From: Candidatus Aenigmatarchaeota archaeon
Lineage (GTDB): Archaea; Aenigmatarchaeota; Aenigmatarchaeia; CG10238-14
DNA length: 8,805 bases
Assembly: GCA_017608955.1 (NCBI GenBank)
Contig: JAFCEW010000015.1
Location: 1 to 8,805, forward strand
Reading direction: 5' to 3'
The notes beneath the pieces are model-generated. The model saw only the letters and a program-made list of their open reading frames with translations. It was not told the DNA's origin and ran no database searches. Below are positions 1-5,456 of this stretch, one piece after another. The position numbers and the translations under genes were made by a program. Every line of letters begins with the position of its first letter. The first letter of the stretch is position 1.

Positions 1-317
1 CTACAATGAAATTTCAATGGAGGTAATCCACCTAACTTTTTTATTATATCTCTCCAAGTGAGCTTTTCTGCTTGTTCAACTGTCTTTCCTTTAATTATTG
101 TTGTGAGAATAGATGCAGTTGCTATATTTGCAGCACATCCATAAGATTCAAATTTAGCATCTTTTATTATATTATCCTTTATTTTAAGGTAGATGGTCAT
201 CATATCACCACATCTTATGTTGCCTTCTGTTGCTTTTGCATCTGCATTTTTTATCTTCCCTATATTTCTAGGATTTTTGAAATTTTCTAGTACTATTTCA
301 GTATATTTCATTGCCAT
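1..317 (-). CDS. iscU: IscU Fe-S cluster scaffold protein (3' end beyond left edge)
   Basis: IscU is the scaffold on which [2Fe-2S] clusters are assembled in the cytoplasm before transfer to client proteins. The visible 105 residues match the family along their whole length: the N-terminal ENFKNPRNIG block, the first ligand Cys36 followed by Gly and the conserved Asp38 (CGD), the second ligand Cys61 in YGCAA, and the third ligand Cys105 after LPPLKFH. The next codon begins AG, so the usual HCS motif is possible. The gene runs off the left edge; family length (about 125-130 residues) suggests only some 20-25 residues are missing. It starts 4 nt after the iscS stop, with an AAGTGAT ribosome-binding site overlapping that stop. 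A second ATG at 311 (MKYTEIV) is an equally good start. The family assignment is firm; the pairing with the neighbouring IscS is inferred from adjacency. Confidence 0.95.
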   Translation of the reverse strand, partial: MAMKYTEIVLENFKNPRNIGKIKNADAKATEGNIRCGDMMTIYLKIKDNIIKDAKFESYGCAANIATASILTTIIKGKTVEQAEKLTWRDIIKKLGGLPPLKFHC

Positions 318-320
318 CTT

Positions 321-327
321 ATCACTT
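321..327 (-). promoter_or_regulatory. Ribosome-binding site of iscU, overlapping the iscS stop
   Basis: AAGTGAT contains the TGA stop of iscS and is one mismatch from the archaeal consensus AGGTGAT. It is 3 nt from the ATG at 317 and 9 nt from the in-frame ATG at 311, so it does not clearly choose between them. Confidence 0.5.
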
Positions 328-1473
328 AAACATACTTATTTTTAATATATTATTATATGCCTTTTTCAATGCTTTGACAGCATAATCAATATCTTTGATT
401 GTATTATATTTACTTAAACAAAACCTAATTGATCCATGTGCATGTTCATGTTTTAATCCCAATGCTAGCAAAACATAATTCGCCTCAAGAGTTTTTGATA
501 CACATGCAGATCCTGTTGAAGCAGCAACTCCTTGCATATCTAACTGTAATGCTATAGCCTCCCCTTCTACGTTTTTTAATGAAACAGTTATATTATAAGG
601 ACTTCTATTTTTTCTAGGACCTATTAAAAATGAGTTTGGAATTTCTTTTTCAATAGAATCTATAAGCCTATCTCTTAGTTTAGTCACATATTTTTTATTT
701 TTTTCCATTTCATTATATGCTATTTCAGCTGCTTTAGCAAATCCAATTATTCCCGGAACATTTTCATCTCCAGGCCTTAAATTTGATAAAGATTCAAAAC
801 CATGCATTAAAGGTTCTATTTTTGTTCCTTGTTTCACATATAAAGCACCAATTCCTTTTGGTCCATGAATCATATGAGAACTAATAGATAAGAGATCTAT
901 ATTCATTTTTTTGACATTTATCGGTAATTTTCCAAAAGATGAAGCCGCATCAACATGAAAATAAATATTTTTGTTTTTTAAGATTTTTCCTATTTTTTCT
1001 ATTGGCTGGATCGTTCCTATCATATCATTTACATGTTGTACAGAAACTAGAATTGTTTTTTTACTTATTTTGTTTTTCAATTCTTCTATATCAATAAAAC
1101 CATCTTTATCAATATCTAAATAATCTATTTTAAAACCATTATTTTCTAGATATTTACAACTCTTAATAACAGAAGGATGTTCTATTTTAGTTGTTATGAT
1201 ATGATTTCCTCTTTTTTTATTTGCAAATGCTATTCCTTTTATTGCTATATTATTTGACTCTGTCGCACCTGATGTAAAAATAATATCTTGAGGGTTTGCA
1301 TTTATCGGGATTCCTATCTTCATTTGTGCTTTTTCTACAGCATCATTTGCTTTTTCTGAAAGAGTATAAATTCCTGAAGGAACTCCATAAATTTCAGTAA
1401 AATAAGATTTCATTTCTTTAAATACTGTCTCATCTAATTTCGTTGTTCTGCAATTATCTAAGTAGACGATCAT
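322..1473 (-). CDS. iscS: IscS/NifS-family protein lacking the PLP-binding lysine (probable non-desulfurase IscU partner)
   Basis: The fold-type I aminotransferase fold of IscS/NifS is evident over 383 residues: YLDN near the N-terminus, SGATESNN (68-75), EHPS with the ring-stacking His99, HVDA with Asp175, GPKGIGALYV after the active site, and the C-terminal STGSAC loop with Cys324, followed by an IscS-like tail. The segment SAHK/SGHK of active enzymes reads SSHM here, so the Schiff-base Lys is Met201 (ATG codon at 871-873). By gapless alignment to remembered E. coli IscS, PLP-contact Gln183 is Ser178, and phosphate-binding Thr243 is Asp236. The GGG-x-E-x-G block is also degraded. Archaeoglobus fulgidus IscS likewise lacks this Lys (Asp instead) and, as I recall, is reported inactive as a desulfurase while still binding IscU. 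A similar scaffold-partner role is inferred here. The ATG at 1473 follows an AAGTGA site; a GTG at 1482 is the alternative start. The 5' end overlaps the preceding gene by 20 nt. Confidence 0.9.
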   Translation of the reverse strand: MIVYLDNCRTTKLDETVFKEMKSYFTEIYGVPSGIYTLSEKANDAVEKAQMKIGIPINANPQDIIFTSGATESNNIAIKGIAFANKKRGNHIITTKIEHPSVIKSCKYLENNGFKIDYLDIDKDGFIDIEELKNKISKKTILVSVQHVNDMIGTIQPIEKIGKILKNKNIYFHVDAASSFGKLPINVKKMNIDLLSISSHMIHGPKGIGALYVKQGTKIEPLMHGFESLSNLRPGDENVPGIIGFAKAAEIAYNEMEKNKKYVTKLRDRLIDSIEKEIPNSFLIGPRKNRSPYNITVSLKNVEGEAIALQLDMQGVAASTGSACVSKTLEANYVLLALGLKHEHAHGSIRFCLSKYNTIKDIDYAVKALKKAYNNILKISMFK

Positions 1474-1723
1474 ATTTTTCACTTAAAGACCATAAAATAA
1501 TTTTTTCTTTTTTTGAAAATTCTTTTTTTATAATTCCTTTTTTTTCTAATCTATGTAAAAAATGGCTTGGCTCATCAACGCAACCAAGATTTAGTTTATC
1601 TACCTTTTTACATATAAATTCTGTTGATAATGGCTTTTTTGAAGACTGTAAAAGTGAGATTATTGCTTTTTCTGATAACGTTAAAGAATCCTCTTCTTTC
1701 TTTTTTTTCCTTTTCCAAAACAT
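1454..1723 (-). CDS. Small basic winged-helix-like protein, possible DNA-binding regulator
   Basis: This 89-residue protein has a Lys/Glu-rich N-terminus (about residues 4-12), then a pattern typical of a winged helix. Helix 1 is at about 16-27 (LSEKAIISLLQS), helix 2 at about 33-42 (STEFICKKV), and a recognition-like helix at about 52-63 (PSHFLHRLEKKG). A hydrophobic two-strand wing follows at about 64-80 (IIKKEF...KIILWSL). It has two cysteines, Cys38 and Cys48, too few for a clear metal site alone. I do not recognise a named family. It lies between sufS and iscS: its ATG is 2 nt after the sufS stop behind a good AGAGGAT ribosome-binding site, and its end overlaps the start of iscS by 20 nt, so it is translated within the operon. 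A regulatory role, or a small adaptor for the Fe-S machinery, is inferred from context and fold pattern only. Confidence 0.75.
   Translation of the reverse strand: MFWKRKKKKEEDSLTLSEKAIISLLQSSKKPLSTEFICKKVDKLNLGCVDEPSHFLHRLEKKGIIKKEFSKKEKIILWSLSEKYDRLLR
1479..1484 (-). promoter_or_regulatory. Ribosome-binding site of iscS
   Basis: AAGTGA stands 5 nt before the ATG at 1473, inside the coding end of the winged-helix gene. It contains the GTG at 1482, which argues that this GTG is part of the site rather than the start codon. Confidence 0.5.
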
Positions 1724-1725
1724 GT

Positions 1726-2928
1726 TTATCCTCTTATTTTATTTAATATATCAAAGAATTTGTCTATTTCTTCTTTTGTATTATATATATAGAAGCTTGC
1801 TCTGCATGTTCCTGTTGTTCCTAGTCTTTTCAATAATGGTTGGGCACAATGATGGCCAGATCTTATTGCTATACCTGATTTATCAAGAAGAGATGCAATA
1901 TCATGATAATTAAATCCTTTTATATTAAATGAAATACATCCTCCTTTTATTTCTGGATCTTTTGGACCATATATAATAGTATTTCTATCTTCTAATTTTT
2001 CAAGAAAATATTTTACAAGTTCTTTTTCATGATCTCTTACATTCTGCATTCCTATTTTATTAAGATAATCAATTGCAGTTGCTAATCCAATTCCACCAAC
2101 TATATTTGAAGTTCCTGCTTCGAATTTCCATGGCAAAATAGCAAAAGTTGATTTGTGTTGTTCGACTTTACTTATCATATCTCCACCATATAAAAATGGT
2201 TTCATTTTTTCTAGAAGTTCTTTTTTTCCATACAATACCCCTATTCCTGTAGGACCTAGCATTTTATGTGCTGAAAAAATGAGAAAATCACAGTTCATTT
2301 TCTTAACATTCACTAGCATATGTGGAACTGATTGCGCACCATCTACTAAAAGAATTGCATCTTTTTTCATTTTTCTTATTTTTTTTATATCATTTATTGT
2401 TCCCAATACATTTGATATATGAGTTATAGCTATGATTTTTGTTTTTTCATTTATCATTTGCTTGAATTGATCTAAATCTAATGTTCCATCATCTTTTATA
2501 TCTGCTATTTTTAATTTAATTCCTTTCTTTTGTTCAACATATTGCCATGGAACCAAATTTGAATGATGTTCCATTATAGTTGTTAGTATCTCATCTCCCT
2601 TTTCCAAATTTTCCATAGCATAAGAATACATAACAAGATTTATTGCTTCTGTTGTATTTCTTACAAATATTATTTCTTGCATATCATTAGCTCCAATAAA
2701 ATCTGCTACTTTTTTATGGGCATCTTCGTACATTTCTGATGCCTCTTGAGAAAGAGTGTGGATCCCCCTATGAATATTGGCATTATATGTCTCATAAAAA
2801 TTTTTTATAGCATTTATAACTTGAACCGGCTTTTGAGTAGTTGCACTATTATCAAAATAAATCAATTGTTTTCCATTTATCTTTCTTTTTAAGATTGGAA
2901 AATCTTTTCTTATTTCTTCTATATTCAT
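1726..2928 (-). CDS. sufS: SufS-type (group II) cysteine desulfurase, active site intact
   Basis: SufS is a PLP enzyme that takes sulfur from L-cysteine as an enzyme persulfide, giving alanine, and hands it to Fe-S (and often thiolation) pathways. All landmarks are present in the 400-residue product: YFDNSATTQKP (24-34), the EHHSN block with ring-stacking His121, VDGAQ with Asp196 and Gln199, SAHK with Schiff-base Lys222, the RSGHHCAQP loop with catalytic Cys361, and TCRASFYIYNT with substrate-binding Arg376. The full length, the SufS-type RxGHHC loop and the N-terminal block separate it from the IscS group. The ATG at 2928 is chosen over an in-frame TTG at 2946 because it begins the typical MNIEEIRKDFP and follows an AGAGGAT site. 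It starts 2 nt after the regulator's stop and ends 2 nt before the winged-helix gene. As the only gene here with a complete desulfurase active site, it probably supplies sulfur for the downstream IscU. Confidence 0.95.
   Translation of the reverse strand: MNIEEIRKDFPILKRKINGKQLIYFDNSATTQKPVQVINAIKNFYETYNANIHRGIHTLSQEASEMYEDAHKKVADFIGANDMQEIIFVRNTTEAINLVMYSYAMENLEKGDEILTTIMEHHSNLVPWQYVEQKKGIKLKIADIKDDGTLDLDQFKQMINEKTKIIAITHISNVLGTINDIKKIRKMKKDAILLVDGAQSVPHMLVNVKKMNCDFLIFSAHKMLGPTGIGVLYGKKELLEKMKPFLYGGDMISKVEQHKSTFAILPWKFEAGTSNIVGGIGLATAIDYLNKIGMQNVRDHEKELVKYFLEKLEDRNTIIYGPKDPEIKGGCISFNIKGFNYHDIASLLDKSGIAIRSGHHCAQPLLKRLGTTGTCRASFYIYNTKEEIDKFFDILNKIRG
1728..1734 (-). promoter_or_regulatory. Ribosome-binding site of the winged-helix gene, overlapping the sufS stop
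   Basis: AGAGGAT again lies 4 nt before an ATG (1723) and again encodes a C-terminal Arg-Gly plus the first base of the TAA stop, here of SufS. The whole junction AGAGGATAAAYATG is identical to the regulator/sufS junction except at one base. Confidence 0.7.
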
Positions 2929-2930
2929 AT

Positions 2931-3299
2931 TTATCCTCTCAAACAAATATTACAACTATCTGGAATTTTTTCAAATTGTTTATGAAACATGCATATAGTG
3001 CCTGATTTTCTCATAATTAAACAAATATTACATATTTCAGGAATTATCGTTATATCATCTATTTTTCCTTTGGCTATTTTTTCAGCAAGAATTTTTATTG
3101 CTTTTTCAGTTTTTTGATCAAGTTTTATTTCTTTTCCTCTTTTTTTACTAATATATTGAGAAACTGCTGCTTCTGTTAGTCCTAGCTTTTTAGAAACTTG
3201 TTTTTGAGAAAAATTAAAATTTTCAATTAACTCTATAGTTAATCTACTTCTTATATTAGGCAAGAAGTGGGTTGATATAATTTCACATGGAGTTTTCAT
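2931..3299 (-). CDS. XRE-type HTH transcriptional regulator with C-terminal cysteine cluster
   Basis: The 122-residue product has the layout of an archaeal regulator family (COG2522-like, from memory): an N-terminal PCEIISTHFLPNIRSRL helix, a helix-turn-helix at about 29-53 (FSQKQVSKKLGLTEAAVSQYISKKRG), a charged helix, and a Cys-rich tail. Tail Cys are at 90, 93, 103, 116 and 119, with His106; together with Cys5 they could hold a metal or Fe-S cluster. It is the first gene of the Fe-S assembly operon, so a cluster- or metal-sensing regulator of that operon is a reasonable inference. The start is set at the ATG at 3299 (MKTPCEII), because a TATA box (TTTATATAA) lies just upstream of an alternative ATG at 3320 and would place the transcript start at about 3299. 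A 13-bp inverted repeat beside that TATA box is a candidate binding site. DNA binding is well supported; the ligand is not known. Confidence 0.88.
   Translation of the reverse strand: MKTPCEIISTHFLPNIRSRLTIELIENFNFSQKQVSKKLGLTEAAVSQYISKKRGKEIKLDQKTEKAIKILAEKIAKGKIDDITIIPEICNICLIMRKSGTICMFHKQFEKIPDSCNICLRG
2933..2939 (-). promoter_or_regulatory. Ribosome-binding site of sufS, overlapping the upstream stop
   Basis: AGAGGAT lies 4 nt before the sufS ATG at 2928 and decides that start over the TTG at 2946. The same bases encode the final Arg-Gly of the regulator and the T of its stop codon, so the two genes are probably translationally coupled. Confidence 0.7.
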
Positions 3300-3320
3300 T
3301 AGAAATATTTTTGAAAGCAT

Positions 3321-3329
3321 TTATATAAA
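3321..3329 (-). promoter_or_regulatory. TATA box of the Fe-S operon
   Basis: TTTATATAA on the minus strand is the best match to an archaeal TATA box in the window. Its centre (3325) lies 26 nt from the A of the ATG at 3299, the usual TATA-to-start spacing, which predicts a leaderless mRNA for the regulator. It touches the ATG at 3320, so that codon is unlikely to be transcribed from this promoter. Confidence 0.7.
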
Positions 3330-3330
3330 C

Positions 3331-3343
3331 TTAACGGTGTTAA
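3331..3343. promoter_or_regulatory. Inverted repeat TTAAC-GGT-GTTAA, candidate operator
   Basis: This palindrome has two perfect 5-bp arms around a 3-bp centre in the divergent spacer between the Fe-S operon and the phosphoesterase gene. It sits one base upstream of the operon TATA box, where TFB contacts the BRE, so a bound protein would be expected to block initiation. The nearest candidate binder is the HTH regulator that begins the operon. The site is short and chance occurrence in A+T-rich DNA is possible. Confidence 0.5.
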
Positions 3344-3347
3344 TATC

Positions 3348-3356
3348 TTTTAAAAT
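3348..3356 (+). promoter_or_regulatory. TATA-like box for the phosphoesterase gene
   Basis: TTTTAAAAT is centred 26-27 nt before the ATG at 3379, consistent with a leaderless transcript; no ribosome-binding site precedes that ATG. The element lies about 20 bp from the divergent operon TATA box, so the two promoters share the spacer. Confidence 0.5.
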
Positions 3357-3378
3357 AATAAAAAGATAAATAATAAAT

Positions 3379-3756
3379 ATGCCAGACAAAAATCATATTT
3401 TTGTTATTCAGAAACATTATGCAACTCATTTACATTATGATTTCAGACTAGAAATGAATGGAATTTTAAAAAGTTGGGCTCTTCCTAAAATTCCTCCTAG
3501 AAACCCTGGAATAAAAAGATTAGCTATCCAGACAGAAGATCATGATATTGATTATGCTAATTTTGAAGGTATAATACCAGAAGGTCAATATGGTGCTGGT
3601 AAAGTAGAGATATGGGATAAAGGAAAAGTGAGTTTTGAAAGCATAAAAGAAAATAAAATTGTATTTGAACTCAAAGGAAAAAAATTAAAGGGAAAATATG
3701 TATTAGTAAGAATGAAAAATAGCAAAAATTGGTTGTTTTTCAAGAAAAAAGAATAA
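3379..3756 (+). CDS. Stand-alone DNA 3'-phosphoesterase (LigD PE-domain family)
   Basis: This 125-residue protein is a single LigD phosphoesterase (PE) domain without the ligase or polymerase domains found in bacterial LigD. PE enzymes clean 3' ends, removing 3'-phosphates and trimming 3'-terminal ribonucleotides before ligation. The family signature FVIQKHYATHLHYDFRLE (8-25) is complete. Relative to Pseudomonas LigD (numbering from memory) the catalytic residues sit at a constant offset of 29: His13, His19, Asp21, Arg23, His55 (in EDHDIDYA) and Tyr59. The conserved EGIIPEGQYGAG turn (63-74) and a C-terminal beta segment complete the domain. It is divergent from the Fe-S operon, and a membrane protein and acyP follow on the same strand. 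No Ku, ligase or LigD-type polymerase is in the window, so whether it serves end joining or general 3'-end repair is open. Confidence 0.92.
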   Translation: MPDKNHIFVIQKHYATHLHYDFRLEMNGILKSWALPKIPPRNPGIKRLAIQTEDHDIDYANFEGIIPEGQYGAGKVEIWDKGKVSFESIKENKIVFELKGKKLKGKYVLVRMKNSKNWLFFKKKE

Positions 3757-3790
3757 AATATTTATTTTGTTCCAAGTTAAAACTTTTATT

Positions 3791-4198
3791 ATGGAAGCAA
3801 AAAAAGTATTAATATCAGGTATAGCAGCTGGATTCGTACTTTTAATGATATCCTTTTTAATAGAATCTATATTTGCAGTAAACTATAGTGCCATCCCACA
3901 GATTTGGAAGCCAATGACAGGAAATTGGATTTATCAGCTATTGATATTAGAGATAATCAAAGGTATCATATATGCGGCTGTATTTGGAGTAATCTACAAA
4001 GTATTGCCTGGAAAAGGATGGAAAAAAGGACTTAACTATGGGTTTATATTATGGCTAGTAGCAACAATACCAGGAATGGGAATAATATATCTTTCAATGG
4101 CAATCCCAAATAATATAATAGCTTTGTGGATCATTGAGGGACTTGTTGGTCTATTAGCAGCAGGATCACTAATATCTATACTATATAATAGAATCTAA
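3791..4198 (+). CDS. Four-helix integral membrane protein of unknown function
   Basis: The product has 135 residues and about four predicted transmembrane segments: roughly 6-29, 48-68, 80-101 and 108-131. Loops are short; one carries VLPGKGWKKG (71-80), between helices 2 and 3, and helix 3 has an ATIPGMG turn. I do not recognise a named family and no catalytic motif is visible. The ATG at 3791 is preferred over an in-frame TTG at 3767: it begins a normal MEAKKV leader, and a weak TATA-like TTTATTTT (3761-3768) is centred about 26 nt before it. It follows the phosphoesterase gene by 34 nt and is followed by acyP after 2 nt, so it is probably cotranscribed with acyP. A shared function is not implied. 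Confidence 0.75.
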   Translation: MEAKKVLISGIAAGFVLLMISFLIESIFAVNYSAIPQIWKPMTGNWIYQLLILEIIKGIIYAAVFGVIYKVLPGKGWKKGLNYGFILWLVATIPGMGIIYLSMAIPNNIIALWIIEGLVGLLAAGSLISILYNRI

Positions 4199-4200
4199 AT

Positions 4201-4476
4201 ATGAAAATTAGAATCCATGCTTATGTAGAAGGTAATGTGCAAGGAGTTTTCTTTAGATCTAATACAAGAAATATTGCTAGAAACCTAAATTTGACTGGTT
4301 TTGTTAAAAATCTACAAGATGGAAGAGTAGAGGTAGTTGCAGAAGGAGAAGAAGAAAAAATAAATAAACTGATTGAGTTTCTTAAACAAGGACCTGAATT
4401 CGCAAAAGTGAGAAATGTTGATATTAAAAAAGAAAAATACTCTGGAGAATTTGAAGATTTTGAAGTTAAATATTAA
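4201..4476 (+). CDS. acyP: Acylphosphatase
   Basis: Acylphosphatase hydrolyses acyl phosphates such as acetyl phosphate or 1,3-bisphosphoglycerate to carboxylate and phosphate; it is a small cytosolic ferredoxin-like fold. The 91-residue length is typical. The phosphate-binding signature VQGVFFR is at 13-19 with catalytic Arg19, and the second signature GFVKNLQDGRVE is at 33-44 with catalytic Asn37. It starts 2 nt after the membrane-protein stop with no clear ribosome-binding site. Its TAA stop overlaps the stop of the convergent aminopeptidase gene. The assignment is firm; its physiological substrate in archaea is generally unclear. Confidence 0.95.
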   Translation: MKIRIHAYVEGNVQGVFFRSNTRNIARNLNLTGFVKNLQDGRVEVVAEGEEEKINKLIEFLKQGPEFAKVRNVDIKKEKYSGEFEDFEVKY

Positions 4477-5366
4477 ATCTTAGTTGTTACAATAGGCTTA
4501 TCAAAGACTAATACAGTTTCTTCTGCTTGTGCTGTTATTGCGTTTGATTTTTCTCTTAAAGGTGGATATTCTTTTATAGTCCCGCTATTGACCAATTCTC
4601 TTAATGCTAATTGTAATCTTAAAGGACTTGTCACATCTTTTAACCATCTTTTTGCAAAAGGAAATGTTTTATATTCATTAACAATTTTTTCTAATATAAT
4701 TCTTGATTCTCTTAATCTCACTGGCTTTGGATACAACAGCATATATATTAAAGTCGGTGAGGATTCTTTTACCCATCCTTCACCATTAGTTGTAAAAACT
4801 TCAAACCCCAATGCTGCTCCTTCTTTTATTTGTTGCTTATTAGTAATTTTTGTAGGTGGTATAGATATATTACCATGAACTAAATATTGTTCAATAGAGT
4901 GTCCAGCCAAGTTTCTAACAGGATTAACTCCATGACTCAAAACAACTTCTTCTACCAAAGCAGACATTTCTTCAATTGTTTTTCCTGGTCTTATTTCTTG
5001 TATAAATTTATTTACTGCATCTTCAGCAGCCTTTATCAATGGATGTGATTTTTCCCCTACACAAACAGAAAATGCTGTATCAGCAATATAACCATCTACT
5101 TGAACACCAATATCTATTTTAACTAGATCTCCATTTTTTAGAATAGTTTCGTCATTTATATCAGGAGCATAATGTGCTGTTATGTCATTTATAGAAATAT
5201 TAACAGGAAATGCTGTCCCATCCGCTTTCTCTCTAATTAATTTTTCTATTTTATCTGCTAAATCAAGGATTTTAGTTCCGTCTTTAATTTGAGATCTAGC
5301 AAATATTTTTGCTTGTTTAGAAATTTCTCCTGCTTTTTTATATTTCTCAATAATTTCTTTTTCCAT
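4473..5366 (-). CDS. map: Methionine aminopeptidase, type II (archaeal)
   Basis: This enzyme removes the initiator Met from nascent proteins with a dinuclear metal centre. The five metal ligands of the pita-bread fold are identifiable in the 297-residue product: Asp85 and Asp96 (KIDIGVQVDGYIAD), His156 (AGHSIEQY), Glu189 (GFEVF) and Glu282 (AQAEET). His65 in ITAHYAP is the conserved substrate-side His. The 11- and 60-residue spacings match remembered Pyrococcus furiosus MetAP. The insertion between Glu189 and Glu282 is the helical subdomain that marks type II. An Ala-Glu-Glu-Thr replaces the more usual Phe-Glu-His-Thr around the last ligand, a minor difference. The ATG at 5366 has no ribosome-binding site but a TATA-like element is centred about 25 nt upstream, suggesting its own leaderless promoter. 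Its stop overlaps that of acyP. Confidence 0.96.
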   Translation of the reverse strand: MEKEIIEKYKKAGEISKQAKIFARSQIKDGTKILDLADKIEKLIREKADGTAFPVNISINDITAHYAPDINDETILKNGDLVKIDIGVQVDGYIADTAFSVCVGEKSHPLIKAAEDAVNKFIQEIRPGKTIEEMSALVEEVVLSHGVNPVRNLAGHSIEQYLVHGNISIPPTKITNKQQIKEGAALGFEVFTTNGEGWVKESSPTLIYMLLYPKPVRLRESRIILEKIVNEYKTFPFAKRWLKDVTSPLRLQLALRELVNSGTIKEYPPLREKSNAITAQAEETVLVFDKPIVTTKI

Positions 5367-5386
5367 TGTATCAATAAAGAATTATA

Positions 5387-5395
5387 ATTTATTAA
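5387..5395 (-). promoter_or_regulatory. TATA-like box for map
   Basis: TTAATAAAT on the minus strand is centred about 25 nt before the map ATG at 5366, fitting a leaderless start. It lies downstream of a T-rich terminator, so map probably forms its own transcription unit. An adjoining TTATAAT (5381-5387) would give a start inside the gene and is less likely. Confidence 0.4.
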
Positions 5396-5424
5396 GGTTT
5401 TCTAATTTTTAAGTCTTAATTTTT

Positions 5425-5456
5425 AAAAAATCAAAAAAGAAAGAAAAAGAAAAAAA
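5425..5456 (-). terminator. T-rich archaeal terminator after the small membrane protein
   Basis: Directly after the stop of the gene at 5457-5672, the minus strand is almost pure pyrimidine, with runs of six or seven T broken by single C, C and GA. Archaeal RNA polymerase terminates intrinsically at such T tracts without a hairpin. It would end transcription coming from rpsJ/polB before map. Confidence 0.65.

Noticed and set aside
72..290. Plus-strand open frame opposite iscU
   Set aside because: It lies wholly antisense to a clearly conserved IscU sequence and its Cys/Tyr/Phe-rich translation shows no domain.
322..1473. iscS as a decaying pseudogene
   Set aside because: The frame is full length, the Cys loop and overall fold motifs are intact, it has a ribosome-binding site, and it is followed by an intact iscU; selective loss of PLP contacts fits a changed role better.
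1443..1913. Plus-strand 156-codon open frame across iscS, the winged-helix gene and sufS
   Set aside because: It is antisense to three supported genes; the Phe/Leu-rich translation is what A+T-rich antisense strands give.
2153..2422. Plus-strand open frame inside sufS
   Set aside because: Antisense to the Lys222 region of SufS, with no recognisable motif.
3300..3320. Seven extra N-terminal residues on the HTH regulator (start at 3320)
   Set aside because: The TATA box touches this ATG, so the transcript probably begins downstream of it, at the ATG at 3299 that begins the family-typical MKTPCEI.
4181..4190. CTATATAATA as a promoter for acyP
   Set aside because: It is about 15 nt from the ATG, within the end of the membrane-protein gene; the predicted start would fall inside acyP.
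4588..4878. Plus-strand open frame inside map
   Set aside because: Antisense to the conserved type II insertion of methionine aminopeptidase; no promoter or ribosome-binding site.
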